64,000 nucleotides of DNA from Anaeramoeba flamelloides (GCA_027625915.1 JANTQA010000036.1:11057001-11121000), one strand, 5' to 3'; counted from the stretch's first letter, positions 1-11,862 are shown. Numbers and translations: made by a program. The notes: generated by a model from the letters alone, not told the origin.

Positions 1-800
1 TTTATTTTTTATTTTTTTTTAAAAAACATTTAGAGTATATTTATTTTATTTCATTTTTATTTTATTCGATTCTTAACTCCCTCTTCCCTTTTTTTTTTTT
101 TTTACCATCATATTTTTCAATTTAAATAAATCGGAAAAATTCTTTTATATATCTGGTTAATATTACCCTTATTTCCTCAATTCTAATTACAACCTTTCCA
201 ACAAAGCTGTGAAAATTTATTAGACTTTTTTATTTATTTATTTAGAGAAAGGAGTAATTAAAGAAAAAAATTTATAAGACTTAGAAATTGGTTGTTTATT
301 AGAAAATTGTGTTTAATGATTCAGAAAATTCATTTATGATCATAAGATAAATTTATCAATTTCTGTTCCATAATAAGATAAATTTTTTTTTTGTAGGAAA
401 CCAAGATAAAAATTAAATTTCAAAAGGAAAAAAATCAAAAACTCAAAGTTTTTTTGATTATTGTTTTTAAATTGCTTAAACCTGTAATATTTTCAATTTT
501 CGAAATTGAATATCCACATAATTGAAAAGTTTTTTTATGAATGTTTCATTTTACCAAAACCAAAGTAACCAAAGAAACCAAAAAATTGGATAGCATATTT
601 TTTTTTTTTTTATTATAAATTTTACAGTTGATGAAAAACTTTTATTGCTATTTTAAGGTTTGTAAAACATGATAAAATTGTATAATAGAGAATAAATTTC
701 AAGGTCTTATAAATTTTCAGTGAAGGACTGGAACGGCTATATATTTGAATTGGTATAAATACACACTTTAAACCTTTTTTAGTATTTTTTCTTAAGTATT

Positions 801-990
801 TACAGTCAGTTCAACCTTTAAGGCACAAACATTCAGATGGTATCAAGATACACAAATAAATCCATATTAAGGTTCAAAATCAAGATTTGTATAAAATCAT
901 TTGGAATTTTATTAAATTCCAAAAAATGTGCCTTGATTTAAGATTTTGTTGCTGTTAAATTTCTTTGAAATTTTGTGGATTAAAAGTCTC
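801..990. mobile_element. Decayed relative of the 1780-1981 MITE
   Basis: Starts with TACAGTCAGTT followed by an AAGGCACAAAC word, the same terminal sequence as the intact element 1 kb downstream. A reversed GTGCCTT word follows about 120 bases later. The right end is too diverged to place exactly, so the end coordinate is approximate. Confidence 0.5.
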
Positions 991-1204
991 GTTATTTACC
1001 TTGGATTTGCCATATACCTAAGAGGTGGCACTTGAAACTCAAAATGGCAATTGTGAAATTTCCCTTCTTTTGGTTGACACAATTCAAATAATAATAATAA
1101 AAAAAAAAATGAGTATTTCATGGTCAATAAAAATTCAATTAAAAAAAATTCAAAAGAATTCGAAATTTCAAAACATCAAATTTTAATAAAATATTAGTTT
1201 TTTT

Positions 1205-1390
1205 TAAAAATTACTCAGTGGTTAAATTTCTTCAATTTAAAACAAATTATTTTATTTAAGTATACAATCAATTTAATTTGATTTATTCGAATTTACAACT
1301 AGATTTTAACTCTCTATATTTGGCAGGGTAAGGATTTTGTAACATTACTGAGGTAAAAATAAGTCTTTTGAAAAACCTAAAAAATTGAAA
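1205..1390. repeat. Dispersed repeat, family 9, copy 1
   Basis: Shares a core of the form AAATTTCTT(C/T)AATTTAAAAC followed by a TCAATTTAATTT segment with about 7680-7830 and 48515-48660, and in reverse orientation with about 61885-62020. No coding potential and no clear ends. Probably interior sequence of a nonautonomous transposon. Confidence 0.5.
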
Positions 1391-1779
1391 AAAAAATGAA
1401 AAAAGATTAGAAATTAGCAATTATCAACAATAATAGTATTTTGATAACAAATCAACAAATTAGTGATTAATGTATCTTTATAAAAATAAAAAAAATATCA
1501 TCAATTATTCTTTTTTGTTGATAATCTGATAAATTTTTGATAAGATTAAAAAATCCTGATAAAAAAAAATAGAAGATTATTAAAAAAAGTTGTAATAAAT
1601 GGGGGTAGTTTTATAATTTTTATTCCTATATAAAAATGACTGAAAAGTTCAATTATATTAAAAAAGATGTAAAAATAATGTAAGTAATGATTTATTATAA
1701 AAACCATTTCCAAAAAAGTGGGGTAAATTTATCTTAAATATATATTTATTAAACAAAATATTCAAAAAAAGTATTTAAA

Positions 1780-1981
1780 TACAGTCAGTTCCGTTTTTAA
1801 GGCACAAACTTTCTACGAAATTTAAGGCACAATAAAAATCTCAAATTAAGGCACAAAATTTGGAATTTTTTTTTTTACAATTTATTTTTACTAGAATTTG
1901 AATTTTGTGCTTTAATTTGAGATTTTTTTTGTGCCTTAAATTTTGTTGAAAGTTTGTGTCTTAAAAGTGAAACTGACTGTA
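1780..1981. mobile_element. Tc1/mariner-type fold-back MITE, 202 bp
   Basis: Begins TACAGTCAGTTCC and ends GAAACTGACTGTA. Both ends carry the TA dinucleotide expected as a duplicated mariner target. The two halves are near reverse complements along almost their whole length, so a single strand could fold into one long hairpin. Each arm contains repeated AAGGCACAA words. It has no transposase and must have been moved in trans. The family assignment rests on the CAGT-type end and the TA target. Confidence 0.75.
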
Positions 1982-4011
1982 GGCTGCTTAATTAAATTTT
2001 GATTTAGAACTTTATAGATGAGTTAAATCTATAAAGCTCTGGTGTTGAAGAATAAGATTTGGTTTTCGAAATTTTCTTTTCAGTTGCTTTGCTTTTTTTT
2101 TTTATTTTTTTTTTTATTATTTTATTTTTTTTTTTTTGTAAGTTTCCCAAATCTTGTTTTCGCAAAATCCCAATACAAGATACCGAATCGACAGCAAAAA
2201 CCCAGTCCAAGTAACGACTCGATAGATAGTACGAAAAGTTCAATTCGGTTCTCTTTGGTTTGGTTTCAGATCACATTCGTTGGATTCAGTTCAAATGCAT
2301 AAGTCCTCGTCGAAGATCTGATCATGAACAAGTTTGGTTGGGTAAGTCATGACCAGGTCAACCAATTCAAAAAATGATTTTTTATTCCTTTTACCTTTCC
2401 CAAACACCTAAAAAAACAAAAAGAGAAGGAACCTAAGGAACCCAAACAACTTAAGAAGGGAAATTTGGAAAAGGTAATAAGAAACAAAAAATAAAAAATT
2501 TATTTTTTTACAAAATTTCTGACTTTTCAAATGTGATCAGTGATTATTTTCCCCAGAAGTGTTCTTTTTGATCTTATAAGTAAGACAATTAAATCACAAA
2601 AAAAATTTTTTGAAATGAATTAAGAGCTCAAAAAAAATTTTTTTCAACTCAAATTATCACCATTCTATATTTCGTAATGGTTATTTTCAATTTTGAATCC
2701 TTTATTGTCTTTTGTCAAAAAAAATAATTTTATTTTTTCTAATTTACTTTTTTGAAATTTACTTTTACATTTTATAAAGTTACAATTTTGGACAAAATTA
2801 CTTCTTTAGAAATGTACAAAAACTATTTTTTTGTTTTGTTGTGAAAAAAAAATTCAAATAATGCTGCACTTAAGTAATAAGACATTTCCTCATTTAGTTT
2901 TTTTTAAAAAGAATTCAAATTGAACTTCTTTATTACATACACTCATTCTCTCATAAGATTTATTAACTCCAACACGGATAGAGAAAAGCGAATTAATCAA
3001 TGAATAGAAAATTGCAGCATAGTCCACAAAATACAGTTTGGTTTATAGAATCTGATAATTAAATTTTTTTTTAAGCAGAATTTAAAATATTTTTTTGTTT
3101 TTACTTTTCTTTTTTTGTGATCGATCAAGAAATTTTTTCTTGAAAACTATTTAATTTTATAACAAAATAAATTAAAAAGTTGAAATTTGAGGTTAAGTTT
3201 TTTTTTAAGTTACAAACCAAATAAAATAAATAAAATAAATCATTCATTATTTTAAATGTTATTTGGATATTTTTTTTGTTTTTAAGTTTCAATAATTTCA
3301 AGATTTTTGAGTCAAGTAAGATAAATAAAGAAATATTGATAATTAAACGCGAATTTTCGAAAAACTCTTTAGTCTACATGGTAGCAACGCATGGAATTCG
3401 CGGTTTTTTTTTCGTGTTTTCCGTTTACAAAATTGTCATACCTGTGTACTTTCAGTAAATATATCCATTACTTTTTTTCTCCTTAATTTTAAGTATAACC
3501 CCTAAGATCTCTCCAATTTTATGTTATGAATTGTTCGTTCAATCTCGTTTTACAAATTTTGTCTACCATTAGACTCATAAAAAATATTTATCTCCTTTCT
3601 TGAATTAATCAGTACAACAAGTTTCTTTACTTAAGTGGTTTTAGAATTTAAAAGGGAAAAGTTTCTCTACCTTTTCCTTTTTCTTTTTCAAACAGAGAAA
3701 ACAACCACAAATGAAAACCTACTTTTTGGAGAATTTTATATTTATAGAAAAGGGAAATTGAAGATAAAGTGAAATGTTTTTCCAATCTTTTAATCAAATA
3801 CCAGTAAAGAATTCAAATTAATATGGTGTTTTTGTTTAGAGTCTCAAAATAGTGTTTTCACTAAGTGTTCATTATTGTTACATTGCACTCTTCTAAAAAT
3901 TAATTTACTTCTTTCTTGAAGAAGTTTAATCAAAAATGTTGTAAAACAGATTACATTTTTTTTATAAATTCTTTTAATTAATTTAATTTGTTCAGCAAAA
4001 TTAAATTTTAG

Positions 4012-4405
4012 ATGACAATTGGAAAGTCTAATCGACAATTCAGAAAAAAGGGAAGAAAACAAAAAGCCGATCCATTTTTAAAAAAAGTTTGGTATGATGT
4101 TAAAGCACCAAACATTTTTAGAGAAACTCAAATCGGTAAAACATGTGTCAACCCAACTGGAGGTGGCAAAACTTCTGAACAGCAATTAGACAAAAGAATG
4201 TTCGAAGTAAGTTTAGGTGATCTTAACAAAGATGAAAGAAAAGCCTATATGCAATTTAAATTCCGTGTCGAACACGTTTCTGGTACTAACTGTTTCACTA
4301 ACTTTTATGGAATGAGACTAACCAATGACAAGGTTCAATCACTTGTTGTTAAATACCATACTTTAATTGAAGCTGTTGTAAATGTAAAAACCACTGATGG
4401 TAATA

Positions 4406-4456
<51 letters not shown>

Positions 4457-5248
4457 TTTTCTTTTTTATTTTTCCTTTTTATAATTGTTGGAAAGAAAAT
4501 GGTGAGAACAAAGGAGCCAACTTGAAAAAAATTGTTAATGAGAGGATTTATACATATTTTGAAGAAAAAAATTTTTTATTTTCAAGTTTTGCTTTTTTTT
4601 GTTTTTTTTTTTTTTTCTTTTTACTTTTTCTTTTTTTTATTTTGTTTGTGTTTCAAATAAATTTTCCTGAAAAAATCCATAACAACAAACGACTAGATCA
4701 CAACCTAACAATTGACTTTTCCAAATTTTGATTTTTTTTTGTTTTCACTAATTTTTTTTTATGAAAAATTAAAAACGACCAATAATAACTTTTGTTCTTT
4801 TCTTATAAAACCTTTATCCAATGAAAAACATTTAAAAAAAATTATTTCAAACTTAATAGGATACACTGTCAGAATCTTTTGTATTGGATTTACAAAAAAA
4901 GACAGAAACCAAGTCAAAAAAACTTGCTATGCTCAAAGCTCCCAAGTAAGAGAAATTAGAAGAAGAATGGTTAACATCATGATCAAAGAATCCAACTGCA
5001 CATTAAAAGAATTAACCCTCAAGCTTATTTCTGAGTCTGTACCAAAGGAAATCACAAAGCAATGCCAAAGTGTTTTCCCATTACAAAACGTCTATCTCAG
5101 AAAGATGAAAGTCTTAAAAACACCAAAGGTTGATGTTGACACAATCCTGAAATTACACGGATTTGAAACAAAGAAAAAAAAAGAAACTGGAAAGAAAGTT
5201 AACAGAAAAAAAAAGAAGAGAGGTGGTAATAAAAAGAAAAAAAATTAA
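4012..5248 (+). CDS. RPS3A: 40S ribosomal protein S3a (eS1)
   Basis: Component of the small cytosolic ribosomal subunit (eS1 family), near the mRNA exit on the 40S platform. Exon 1 is 4012-4399 and exon 2 is 4860-5248, joined in phase 1 across a 460-bp GTAATA...TAG intron, giving 258 aa. The protein follows the family from the start: DPFLKKVWYDVKAPNIF near residue 20, IGKTCVNPTG, FEVSLGDLNKDE, NFYGMRLTNDK, then VKTTDG across the splice into IFCIGFTKK, KTCYAQSSQVR and a QSVFPLQNVYLRK block. The junction restores the TTDGY-FCxGFTK order known for the family. After LHGFE the usual acidic or mixed tail is replaced by about 30 residues that are almost all Lys, Arg, Gly and Asn. The ATG at 4012 gives the family-typical N-terminus. 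The intron contains a 47-base T run. Confidence 0.95.
4409..4455 (+). repeat. Homopolymer T run of 47 bases inside the RPS3A intron
   Basis: Uninterrupted T run starting ten bases after the 5' splice site. It is the longest T run I noticed in the window and is likely to vary in length between individuals. Confidence 0.9.
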
Positions 5249-6197
5249 ATTGATTCCAAACAAGAATTCCTTTAATCCCAATACTCATCAGAAAAATTAA
5301 ATTAATTAAATCAAAAAAATATTTCATTAAATTTCACACAATTTATGATCGATACTTTTCAATATTTAGATCTTCGAGATCTATACTCTTTTGAACTTTA
5401 CATTTTATATTAAGAATTCCAAAGATAGAAAATTAATAATAAAAATTTATTAAAAATAAAAAAAAAAATTAAATTTTATTTCTTCTTTTGAAATTTTTTT
5501 TCAAATATATGAAAAAAATCAACTTAATTATTTGATCAATGTCTAAACTTTTTGACCTAACCACAATTTGTTAGCATTACGAATAAAATTGAAATAATTG
5601 GTTTATTTTAGTTTATATAGGAGAAATTCAGTGATTATGTTTTGAAAATTAGCAAAAATTTTCCGAAAAATTGATTTTCATTTATTTTTTTTCAAGTTTG
5701 AAGCTTGAAAATATTAAAATTTTTGTAGATTTCGTGGCGGCAATATTCAATAAATTATTTGTCTATTCTGTAAACATCTTTATATTTTTGTGTATTTGAA
5801 TTTCGATCTAGGGCTGATTAATATTTTAATTTAATGTGTCTTTGTTTACATTTTTTTATATTTAGTTATTATTTTACAGTGTCATAGAAATAACTGAAAA
5901 TTTATGCAGAAGAAGAGTAAATAGTTTTAGTTGTTGAGATTTTGGATTCTGGGTTTGGTGAAATTTTATTGTTAAATTCTTTGATATGATTAGTTTTTTT
6001 ATTAAATTTGATAAAAGATGATTATTAATATTTTTCGTTTAGGTGTTAAGATTTTTTTGAATTGGAACAGATTTTTTAAGTAGATAAAGTGTGGAATCTT
6101 GTTTGTAGTTCATTGGTAATATAAAAAATGTTAATTAAAGGTTTCGATGTTGAATTATTTTTCTAAACAATATTAAAATGCTTTTTTGAACATATAA
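5249..6197. other. Intergenic spacer between RPS3A and tRNA-Gln
   Basis: About 950 bases of AT-rich sequence with no open frame worth reporting. It begins with the 3' untranslated region of RPS3A. I see no repeat that recurs elsewhere in the window. Confidence 0.6.
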
Positions 6198-6268
6198 GGT
6201 TCTATGGTGTAATGGCAGCATGAGAGGTTTTGATTCTCTAGACCTAGGTTCGATTCCTAGTAGAACCA
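6198..6268 (+). tRNA. tRNA-Gln, anticodon TTG (UUG)
   Basis: A full cloverleaf can be drawn. The seven-pair acceptor stem is GGTTCTA with TAGAACC, followed by discriminator A. The anticodon stem AGAGG/TCTCT (one G-U pair) closes a TTTTGAT loop containing TTG. The T arm is CTAGG-TTCGATT-CCTAG. The internal Pol III promoter boxes fit: A box TGGTGTAATGG at 6205-6215 and B box GGTTCGATTCC at 6247-6257. There is no intron and no encoded CCA beyond the discriminator. It decodes CAA as glutamine; the anticodon would not read TAA or TAG, consistent with those being stops here. Confidence 0.95.
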
Positions 6269-6273
6269 ACTTC

Positions 6274-6282
6274 TTTTTTTTT
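6274..6282 (+). terminator. RNA polymerase III terminator of tRNA-Gln
   Basis: Run of nine T residues beginning five bases after the tRNA, the standard Pol III stop signal. Confidence 0.85.
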
Positions 6283-7025
6283 AACTTTTATGATAGCCAA
6301 AGGTTTATTTAGATGTTTATCTTTTCAGTTTCAAATTAAAGACTTTTGAACAGTCAACAATTATTTTTTTACAAAGATCACAAAAAAATATTCGAAATTT
6401 GAAAAAACAATTTTTTTTATTTTTTTTTTTAATTTTTTTTTTTTCAAATTTTTATTAAATCTTCCAAAATTGATTTTTAAGAACGAAAAACAATATTTCC
6501 AACACGTCCTATACCTAAAAAATCTATCCAATTTAAAAAATTCTTAACACCTAAACGAAAATATAAAATATCATTTTTTTATTTAATTTTTTTTACAAAT
6601 ACTTATTCTTTGAAAAATATTTCTTCCAAATATCATTAATTTATAATCAAAAATTCAAATAAATCTCCTTTGGTGACAGTCAATTAAATAAACAATTAAC
6701 GATTACAATTTAATAACCAAAATTTGAAGATTTTTTATTCCAAGTTTTAAATAGTTTTATTTTTTATAGAGGGTTAACAAAGTCGATGAAGGAATTTTTT
6801 TTTGCATTAAACATTTCAATTCTTGTGTTTATTTTGGGTGTATATCCTCCTATTTATTGAAATTAAATGGAACCAAATTTTCATTCAGCTATCCAAAAAA
6901 AGAGTTTACAGTTCTTAAAATAAAGTGTGCAGAAAATTTTAAATCGTGTTTCAAAATAAAAAGCGTGTTTTTTTGTTATAGAAAACTATAAAACAACCGA
7001 TTAAAAAACAAACAATAAACCTCAT

Positions 7026-8782
7026 TAAATATGGCACTGATTTCTTAAAGTTCTATTATTTGAAAAGAAATTCTAAAAATTAAGGATCAAATTACAAAAT
7101 TTATCTCAAAAAAAAGAGTTAAATTTTTGAAAATTTTTTTCATAAAGAAAAAAAAAAATTTCAATAAAATTGAGAATATTTCAATAAAAATTTTCAACTA
7201 TGTACATTAATAATTCTAATTTTACTTAAAATATTAAGTTATTTATTTTTAAAATTGATTTGAACTTAGATATATTATTGGGTAGTAAATTGGATGCTGT
7301 ATTGGAACAAGAAGAAAAAAAAAACATTGATTATTTTGATCACTTTATAAATCATGTAAAATTTCAATTTTTAATTCAAAAAAAAGTTTAAGGGTCTTGT
7401 CATTTACTGTAGATTAACTCCATACAAAAGGAGTGACCTGAAACCAAAAAAAATATTATGAAATAGTCCTTCTTTTGTTTAACAAAATACAAATAACAAA
7501 AAGAAAAATTTCATTGGATCTTCTTTTACAAAAAATCCAACAAAGAAAAATAAAAAAAATTCATTGGATCTTCTTTGAAAAAAAATCCAACAAAAAAAAA
7601 TAAGGTTAAAAAAGTTCTCAATTTCAAAAAATCAAAATTTAAAAAAATATATATCTTTTCTCATTTTATATTTCCAAAAGGTTAAATTTCTTTAATTTAA
7701 AACAAATTGCTTTCTTGAAGTACGCAATCAATTTAATTTAATTTAATCTGATTTGTGGTTATTTTATAACCCTCTAAATTTGACCAAGTAAGGATTATAT
7801 AATATTCCAACAATAAAAATAACTTATTTTAAAAAATGAAAAAAAAAAAAAAAAATCACAGAGATCTCAAAAAGTTACAAAGATCAACACTTCAAAACTG
7901 ACATAGCTGTTTTCAAAATTGTAATTTTTAACCATTCTAATTGGAAATTGAGTGTCTTCTCTTGGCACTTTTTCCGAAAAATTTCCTCGTCTTTGATTGT
8001 TGATTTTTGGAGATCGATTATATATCATAGGTTGGTCGGTTTTTAATGGGTGTTCGGTCCATATAACAATTACTAAAAAGTTTTTATCTATTTCAGAAAA
8101 AAAATTTCAACATAATAACTCGACCCATAATATATTAATTCACCTTTTTAGAATTGGGAATTTTGATGATTTGCTTTAATACTCGGAGTGTGATTATTTT
8201 GGAAAAATAATGAAAATATTGATCGTTTTATTTTTTCATTAACAGTAATCAGAAAATAAAAGGAATAAAATTTTGATCAAATTATTTTGATAAAACTTAG
8301 AAAATGGATACAAAATTAAGTTGTCAGAATTTTTAATGAAAAAAAAAAAAAGTTAATTTTTTCAATTTTTTTCAGATTTTCTGTAATATAAATTAAAAAA
8401 ATAGATTCTATTTTTTTTAATTTATCTTGATTCAAAGAAAGAGTTTCCAAAGCCGAACACCTGCGTAACAAATATTATCCCTGTTTTTTCTTCTAACTAT
8501 TACAAATGTAAAATATAATTCACTAACCAACATTATACCTAATGGAAAATCAATTTCGAAAATAAATACTTGATATTGTAAGTAAAATTTGAATTATTAA
8601 TGTACATTTGTTGAAAATTTTTATTGAAATATTCTCAATTTTATTGAAATTTTTTTTTTTCTTTATGAAAAAAATTTTCAAAAATTTAACTCTTTTTTTT
8701 GAGATAAATTTTGTAATTTGATCCTTAATTTTTAGAATTTCTTTTTAAATAATAGAACTTTAAGAAATCAGTGCCATATTTA
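7026..8782. mobile_element. Nonautonomous DNA element with about 203-bp inverted ends
   Basis: The left arm 7026-7228 and right arm 8579-8782 are near-perfect reverse complements with only scattered differences. Both outer tips read TAAATATGGCACTGA inwards. The 1.35-kb interior holds a copy of dispersed family 9 (about 7680-7830), two direct copies of a CATTGGATCTTCTTT word near 7515 and 7560, and no transposase. A solo arm plus adjoining interior recurs at about 35258-35556, so this is a family. The high arm identity argues for a fairly recent insertion or ongoing conversion. The transposase class is unknown. Confidence 0.75.
7680..7830. repeat. Dispersed repeat, family 9, copy 2
   Basis: Second copy of the family described at 1205-1390, here nested within the interior of the 7026-8782 element. 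Confidence 0.5.
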
Positions 8783-9149
8783 CATACTTTTTTAGTGTTG
8801 ATTTCTTTGTCCAATAAATATATAGTACTTCTACTATAAGAAACACAACTTTTTTACAAGAAAAATGTATGAAATTTTTCTGTACATATTATTGTGACAA
8901 CTGTAGATGAAAAAACCATAAGGATTTGTGATAATGAGTATTTATCAAATCAAAGAAATATTTGAAAATTTTTTAATGTAAAAAAAGATCAATTGAGTAA
9001 AATGTAGTTTCAACTATTCTAATTTTTGGAATTTATAATTTAATTCTTTGATTAGATTCTGAGTAATTGAATGGAAAAAATTTAATTGCATCTACTTATG
9101 TAATTATATTTAAACTGTTTTTTTATTCAAAAGTATTCTTCTTCTTCTT

Positions 9150-10020
9150 CTTTTTTTTTTTGAAGAAATAGAATATATTATATGATTATAATCCATTATT
9201 CTTCTCAAAACATATTATGGTTTTTTGATCTGATTCCTTTTTCTAATTTAGTCTAATTTTTTTTCTTATTTTATTTTTTCTTGTTTACAAAATATACGTT
9301 TATGAAAACTAGAACAAAAGGAAAAAAAAAAATTCAACATGATTTTTAATAGGGAGTCTTGCGAGAAAATGATAAATAAATCAGTTAATCTAAGTTAAAA
9401 TAAATGAAAATAGATAAAATGGGGGTATTGAACGGATTAATAATTTTTATAATGAAATTCAATCACTCAGCATGGATCAACTGAAAATTAAAATTTACTT
9501 TTTTTTATTAAAATCAACAAAAATAAGATTATTTAGGAATTAGGGAAATAATAAACCTCTTGGATAAGATTTGAGATTCATAAAAGAAATACATGAAAAA
9601 TTATACCTTTTATGAAAAAAATATATTATTAAAAAAACTTTTTGGTCAGATTTGATTTTTAAATTTAGTCTAAAAATTCACACTTTTGTTACAAAAATAA
9701 AAATTTTTGACAATAAAATTTTTGAAATAGTAATTGTATGGATGTTAAAATTGTATATAAACCTGACTTGTATTTAAATTAATTTGAAATTTCAAATATT
9801 CTTTTTTTAAATTGATTTAAAAAAAAAAGAAAAAGAAAAGCAAAAGTAAAAAGAAAAAAATAAAAATCAAAAAAGCAAAAAATAAAAAAAAAGCAAAGTA
9901 AAAAATAAAAAAAAAAAATTACAAAATGAGAAAAAATGATCAGCTCTAAATTTGAAAAATTATTTTGAGAAGAATAATGAATTAAATTTATAGCATATAT
10001 ACTATTTCTTTAATACAACT
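9150..10020. mobile_element. Inverted-repeat element, family 3, copy 1
   Basis: The segment ending near 10010 carries an A-rich tract (about 9800-9920), then a GAAAAAATGATCAG word and a TTTTGAGAAGAATAATG word. A diverged reverse complement of the same segment lies at about 9160-9300. The left half contains a TCATAAAAGAAATAC word. The same arrangement recurs on the same strand at about 29120-29640 and 39355-39840. No open frame. Ends are approximate. Confidence 0.5.
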
Positions 10021-10929
10021 CAGAGAAATTTGATCCAAAAAGAGTTAATTATCTTTTGGCTTGGGTTTTTATTTTATTGATCTAAACTATTTTTATTATT
10101 TTTGATACACCCAATATTTAAAATATATAACCATTTATATAAATATATTATTATAAATAGTTTTGGCAATAACATAGATTATTACTCTCCCAGTCGAAAA
10201 TAAATTAAAGGTTTAATTCATTTAACCCATTAATGGTAAAAAATCTCAAAAGAGAAAAAAAAGAAGTACTAAAAAGTTTAAAATCTTGCTTCTCAAAAAT
10301 CACATTTTATTCGAATCTAAAAAAGAAAAAACAAAAAAGGGAAAATGAAAAAAAAAAAAATTAGAAAATAAAATAAAACTCTTTTTAAAATTTGAAAAAA
10401 TATATTTAAAGACACATTATAAAGATTATAAACTGGTCAAAATGGTTAAAATAAAAGATATTGATGGTCTATCAAAATGGTTGAAAAATGGTTTATTATT
10501 AAAAAATTGTTCCAAAAATTGATTATTATTGAGCTCTCAAAAACCGCTCTTTTTCATTTGATAATAATAGGAGATTTATTTTTTTTTTCTTTACTCAATT
10601 GAAACTACTATAATGAATTACTCTTTGAAGTATATTTGGTTTCTTATTTTTAATATATTTTACTTTTCATTTTTGGGTTCTAGTAATGTTATAAATTAAA
10701 AATTGCTTTGTAGTATTTTTCTACTATCATTCCCTTAAATTAAATATTTATCAACTGACTTTAGTTTTTTCAGAATTTGAAAGAATTGAATGAAATCAAA
10801 GATTTTCTTCTATTCTTTTAAATTATACAAACGCACTTTTAGGTTTTTTTTTTTTCAAATTAAAAAGAAAATTTAAGAAAATATATATCGATTTCTGAAA
10901 TAAAACAAAAAAAAACCCAAAAAACCCAG

Positions 10930-11320
10930 GCACTTATCGGTACTCAACGGCACTCGACAGACACTTTCATAGGTTCACCAGAATCTAAAAGAATCAAGTA
11001 AAAACTTTGATTCTATTCAATTTATTTGAATTAAAAAAAAAACCTCATTAGTTTTTCTTGAATTTTCTGTTTATTTGTACAATCGATAGATTTTCATTAG
11101 GTTTTTTTACTTTTTGAAATAAACAGAAAATTTTATAAAATTTTCTGTTTATTTCAAAAAGTAAAAAAAACCTAGAACACTTTCTAAATAAAATAGAAAA
11201 CCCCACAAAAACCTAGAACACCTCACAAATAAATTAGAAAACCCCAAAAAAACCTAGAACACTTCACAGATAAAACAGAAAACCCCAAGAAAAACTCGGC
11301 ACTTGACCACACATCCCTAC
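10930..11320. repeat. Hairpin-array locus 1
   Basis: A mosaic of distinct inverted repeats. A diverged 'A word' (about 10980-11040) is followed by a partial 'B word' (about 11050-11095). Then comes a near-perfect 75-bp palindrome, the 'C word', at 11099-11173, running AGGTTTTTTTACTTTTTG to CAAAAAGTAAAAAAAACCT about a centre near 11136. Next are three tandem 41-bp units at 11174-11296, each starting AGAACAC and containing a half B word. Short GC-richer spacers such as CGGCACTCGACAG sit at the edges. Confidence 0.8.
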
Positions 11321-11778
11321 TTTATAGACTTTTGTTTAAACATTATATTAAAGAGTCAGAAATTTCTTTATCATTAGCTATATGATAAGACAAATAACGA
11401 GTCATTATTTTTACTAATATCAAAGATATTATTCTTTATTGTTTATTTTTTTTTTTTTTTCATTGAGTTTTATTCTTTTATCCAAATTATTCAATTGTTT
11501 TTCATAGGATGGGCAGTTACAAAAATATCACTTTTTTATATACTTATAATGATTTAAAAAGTGATTTACTATTAAGATTTAATTATTAGTTGTTATTAAA
11601 TACTAAAGGGTAATTTTTTTTCAATTGATTATTTCAGATAAGTAACAATTTTTGAAATAGATTTTACAATCAATATTTAATTATTAAATATTTATTTCTA
11701 AAACTTAAAATACACAAACAAAACTATAATAGAAACAAAGGGGAATTAGGGTTAATTGAAATTGTTTTTATTTTATAA

Positions 11779-11862
11779 AAAAAAAAAAAGAAAAAAAAAA
11801 AAAAAAAAAAAGAAAAAAAGAAAAAAAGAAAAAAAGAAAAAAAGAAAAAAGAAAAAAGAAGA
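11779..11862. repeat. A-rich simple repeat (A6-7 G)n
   Basis: A runs punctuated by single G at seven- to eight-base intervals, about 80 bases beyond the MON2 stop codon. Read on the MON2 strand it is a pyrimidine tract in the 3' flank. Confidence 0.9.

Larger units (their letters stand above)
1..4011. other. Intergenic, repeat-bearing, no recognised gene
   Basis: I see no convincing host gene here. Short open frames exist but show no recognisable protein and are explained by AT-rich chance. The stretch holds a mariner-type MITE (1780-1981), a decayed relative of it (801 to about 990), one copy of a dispersed repeat (about 1205-1390) and a patch of less AT-rich sequence (about 2140-2480) of unknown nature. 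The last few hundred bases should include the promoter of the ribosomal protein gene that starts at 4012. Confidence 0.6.

Noticed and set aside
2004-2302. 79-aa and 86-aa opposing frames
   Set aside because: No domain, T-run-derived Phe or Lys tracts, and overlap on both strands; treated only as a compositional island.
4400-4859. Phe-rich extension of the first RPS3A frame and N-terminal part of the second
   Set aside because: Intron read-through; splicing at 4399/4860 restores the conserved eS1 sequence.
6198-6268. Possibility of a recoded stop (TAA/TAG read as Gln) suggested by an isolated tRNA-Gln
   Set aside because: The anticodon is TTG, which reads CAA, and TAA/TAG end all genes at the expected family positions.
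11099-11173. A strong palindrome as a transcription terminator for MON2
   Set aside because: It lies about 770 bases beyond the stop codon and recurs as one of the repeat words at many loci unrelated to gene ends.
11174-11296. CRISPR-like regular repeats
   Set aside because: Three adjacent 41-bp units without spacers, in a eukaryotic genome and derived from a hairpin word; no cas-like genes.
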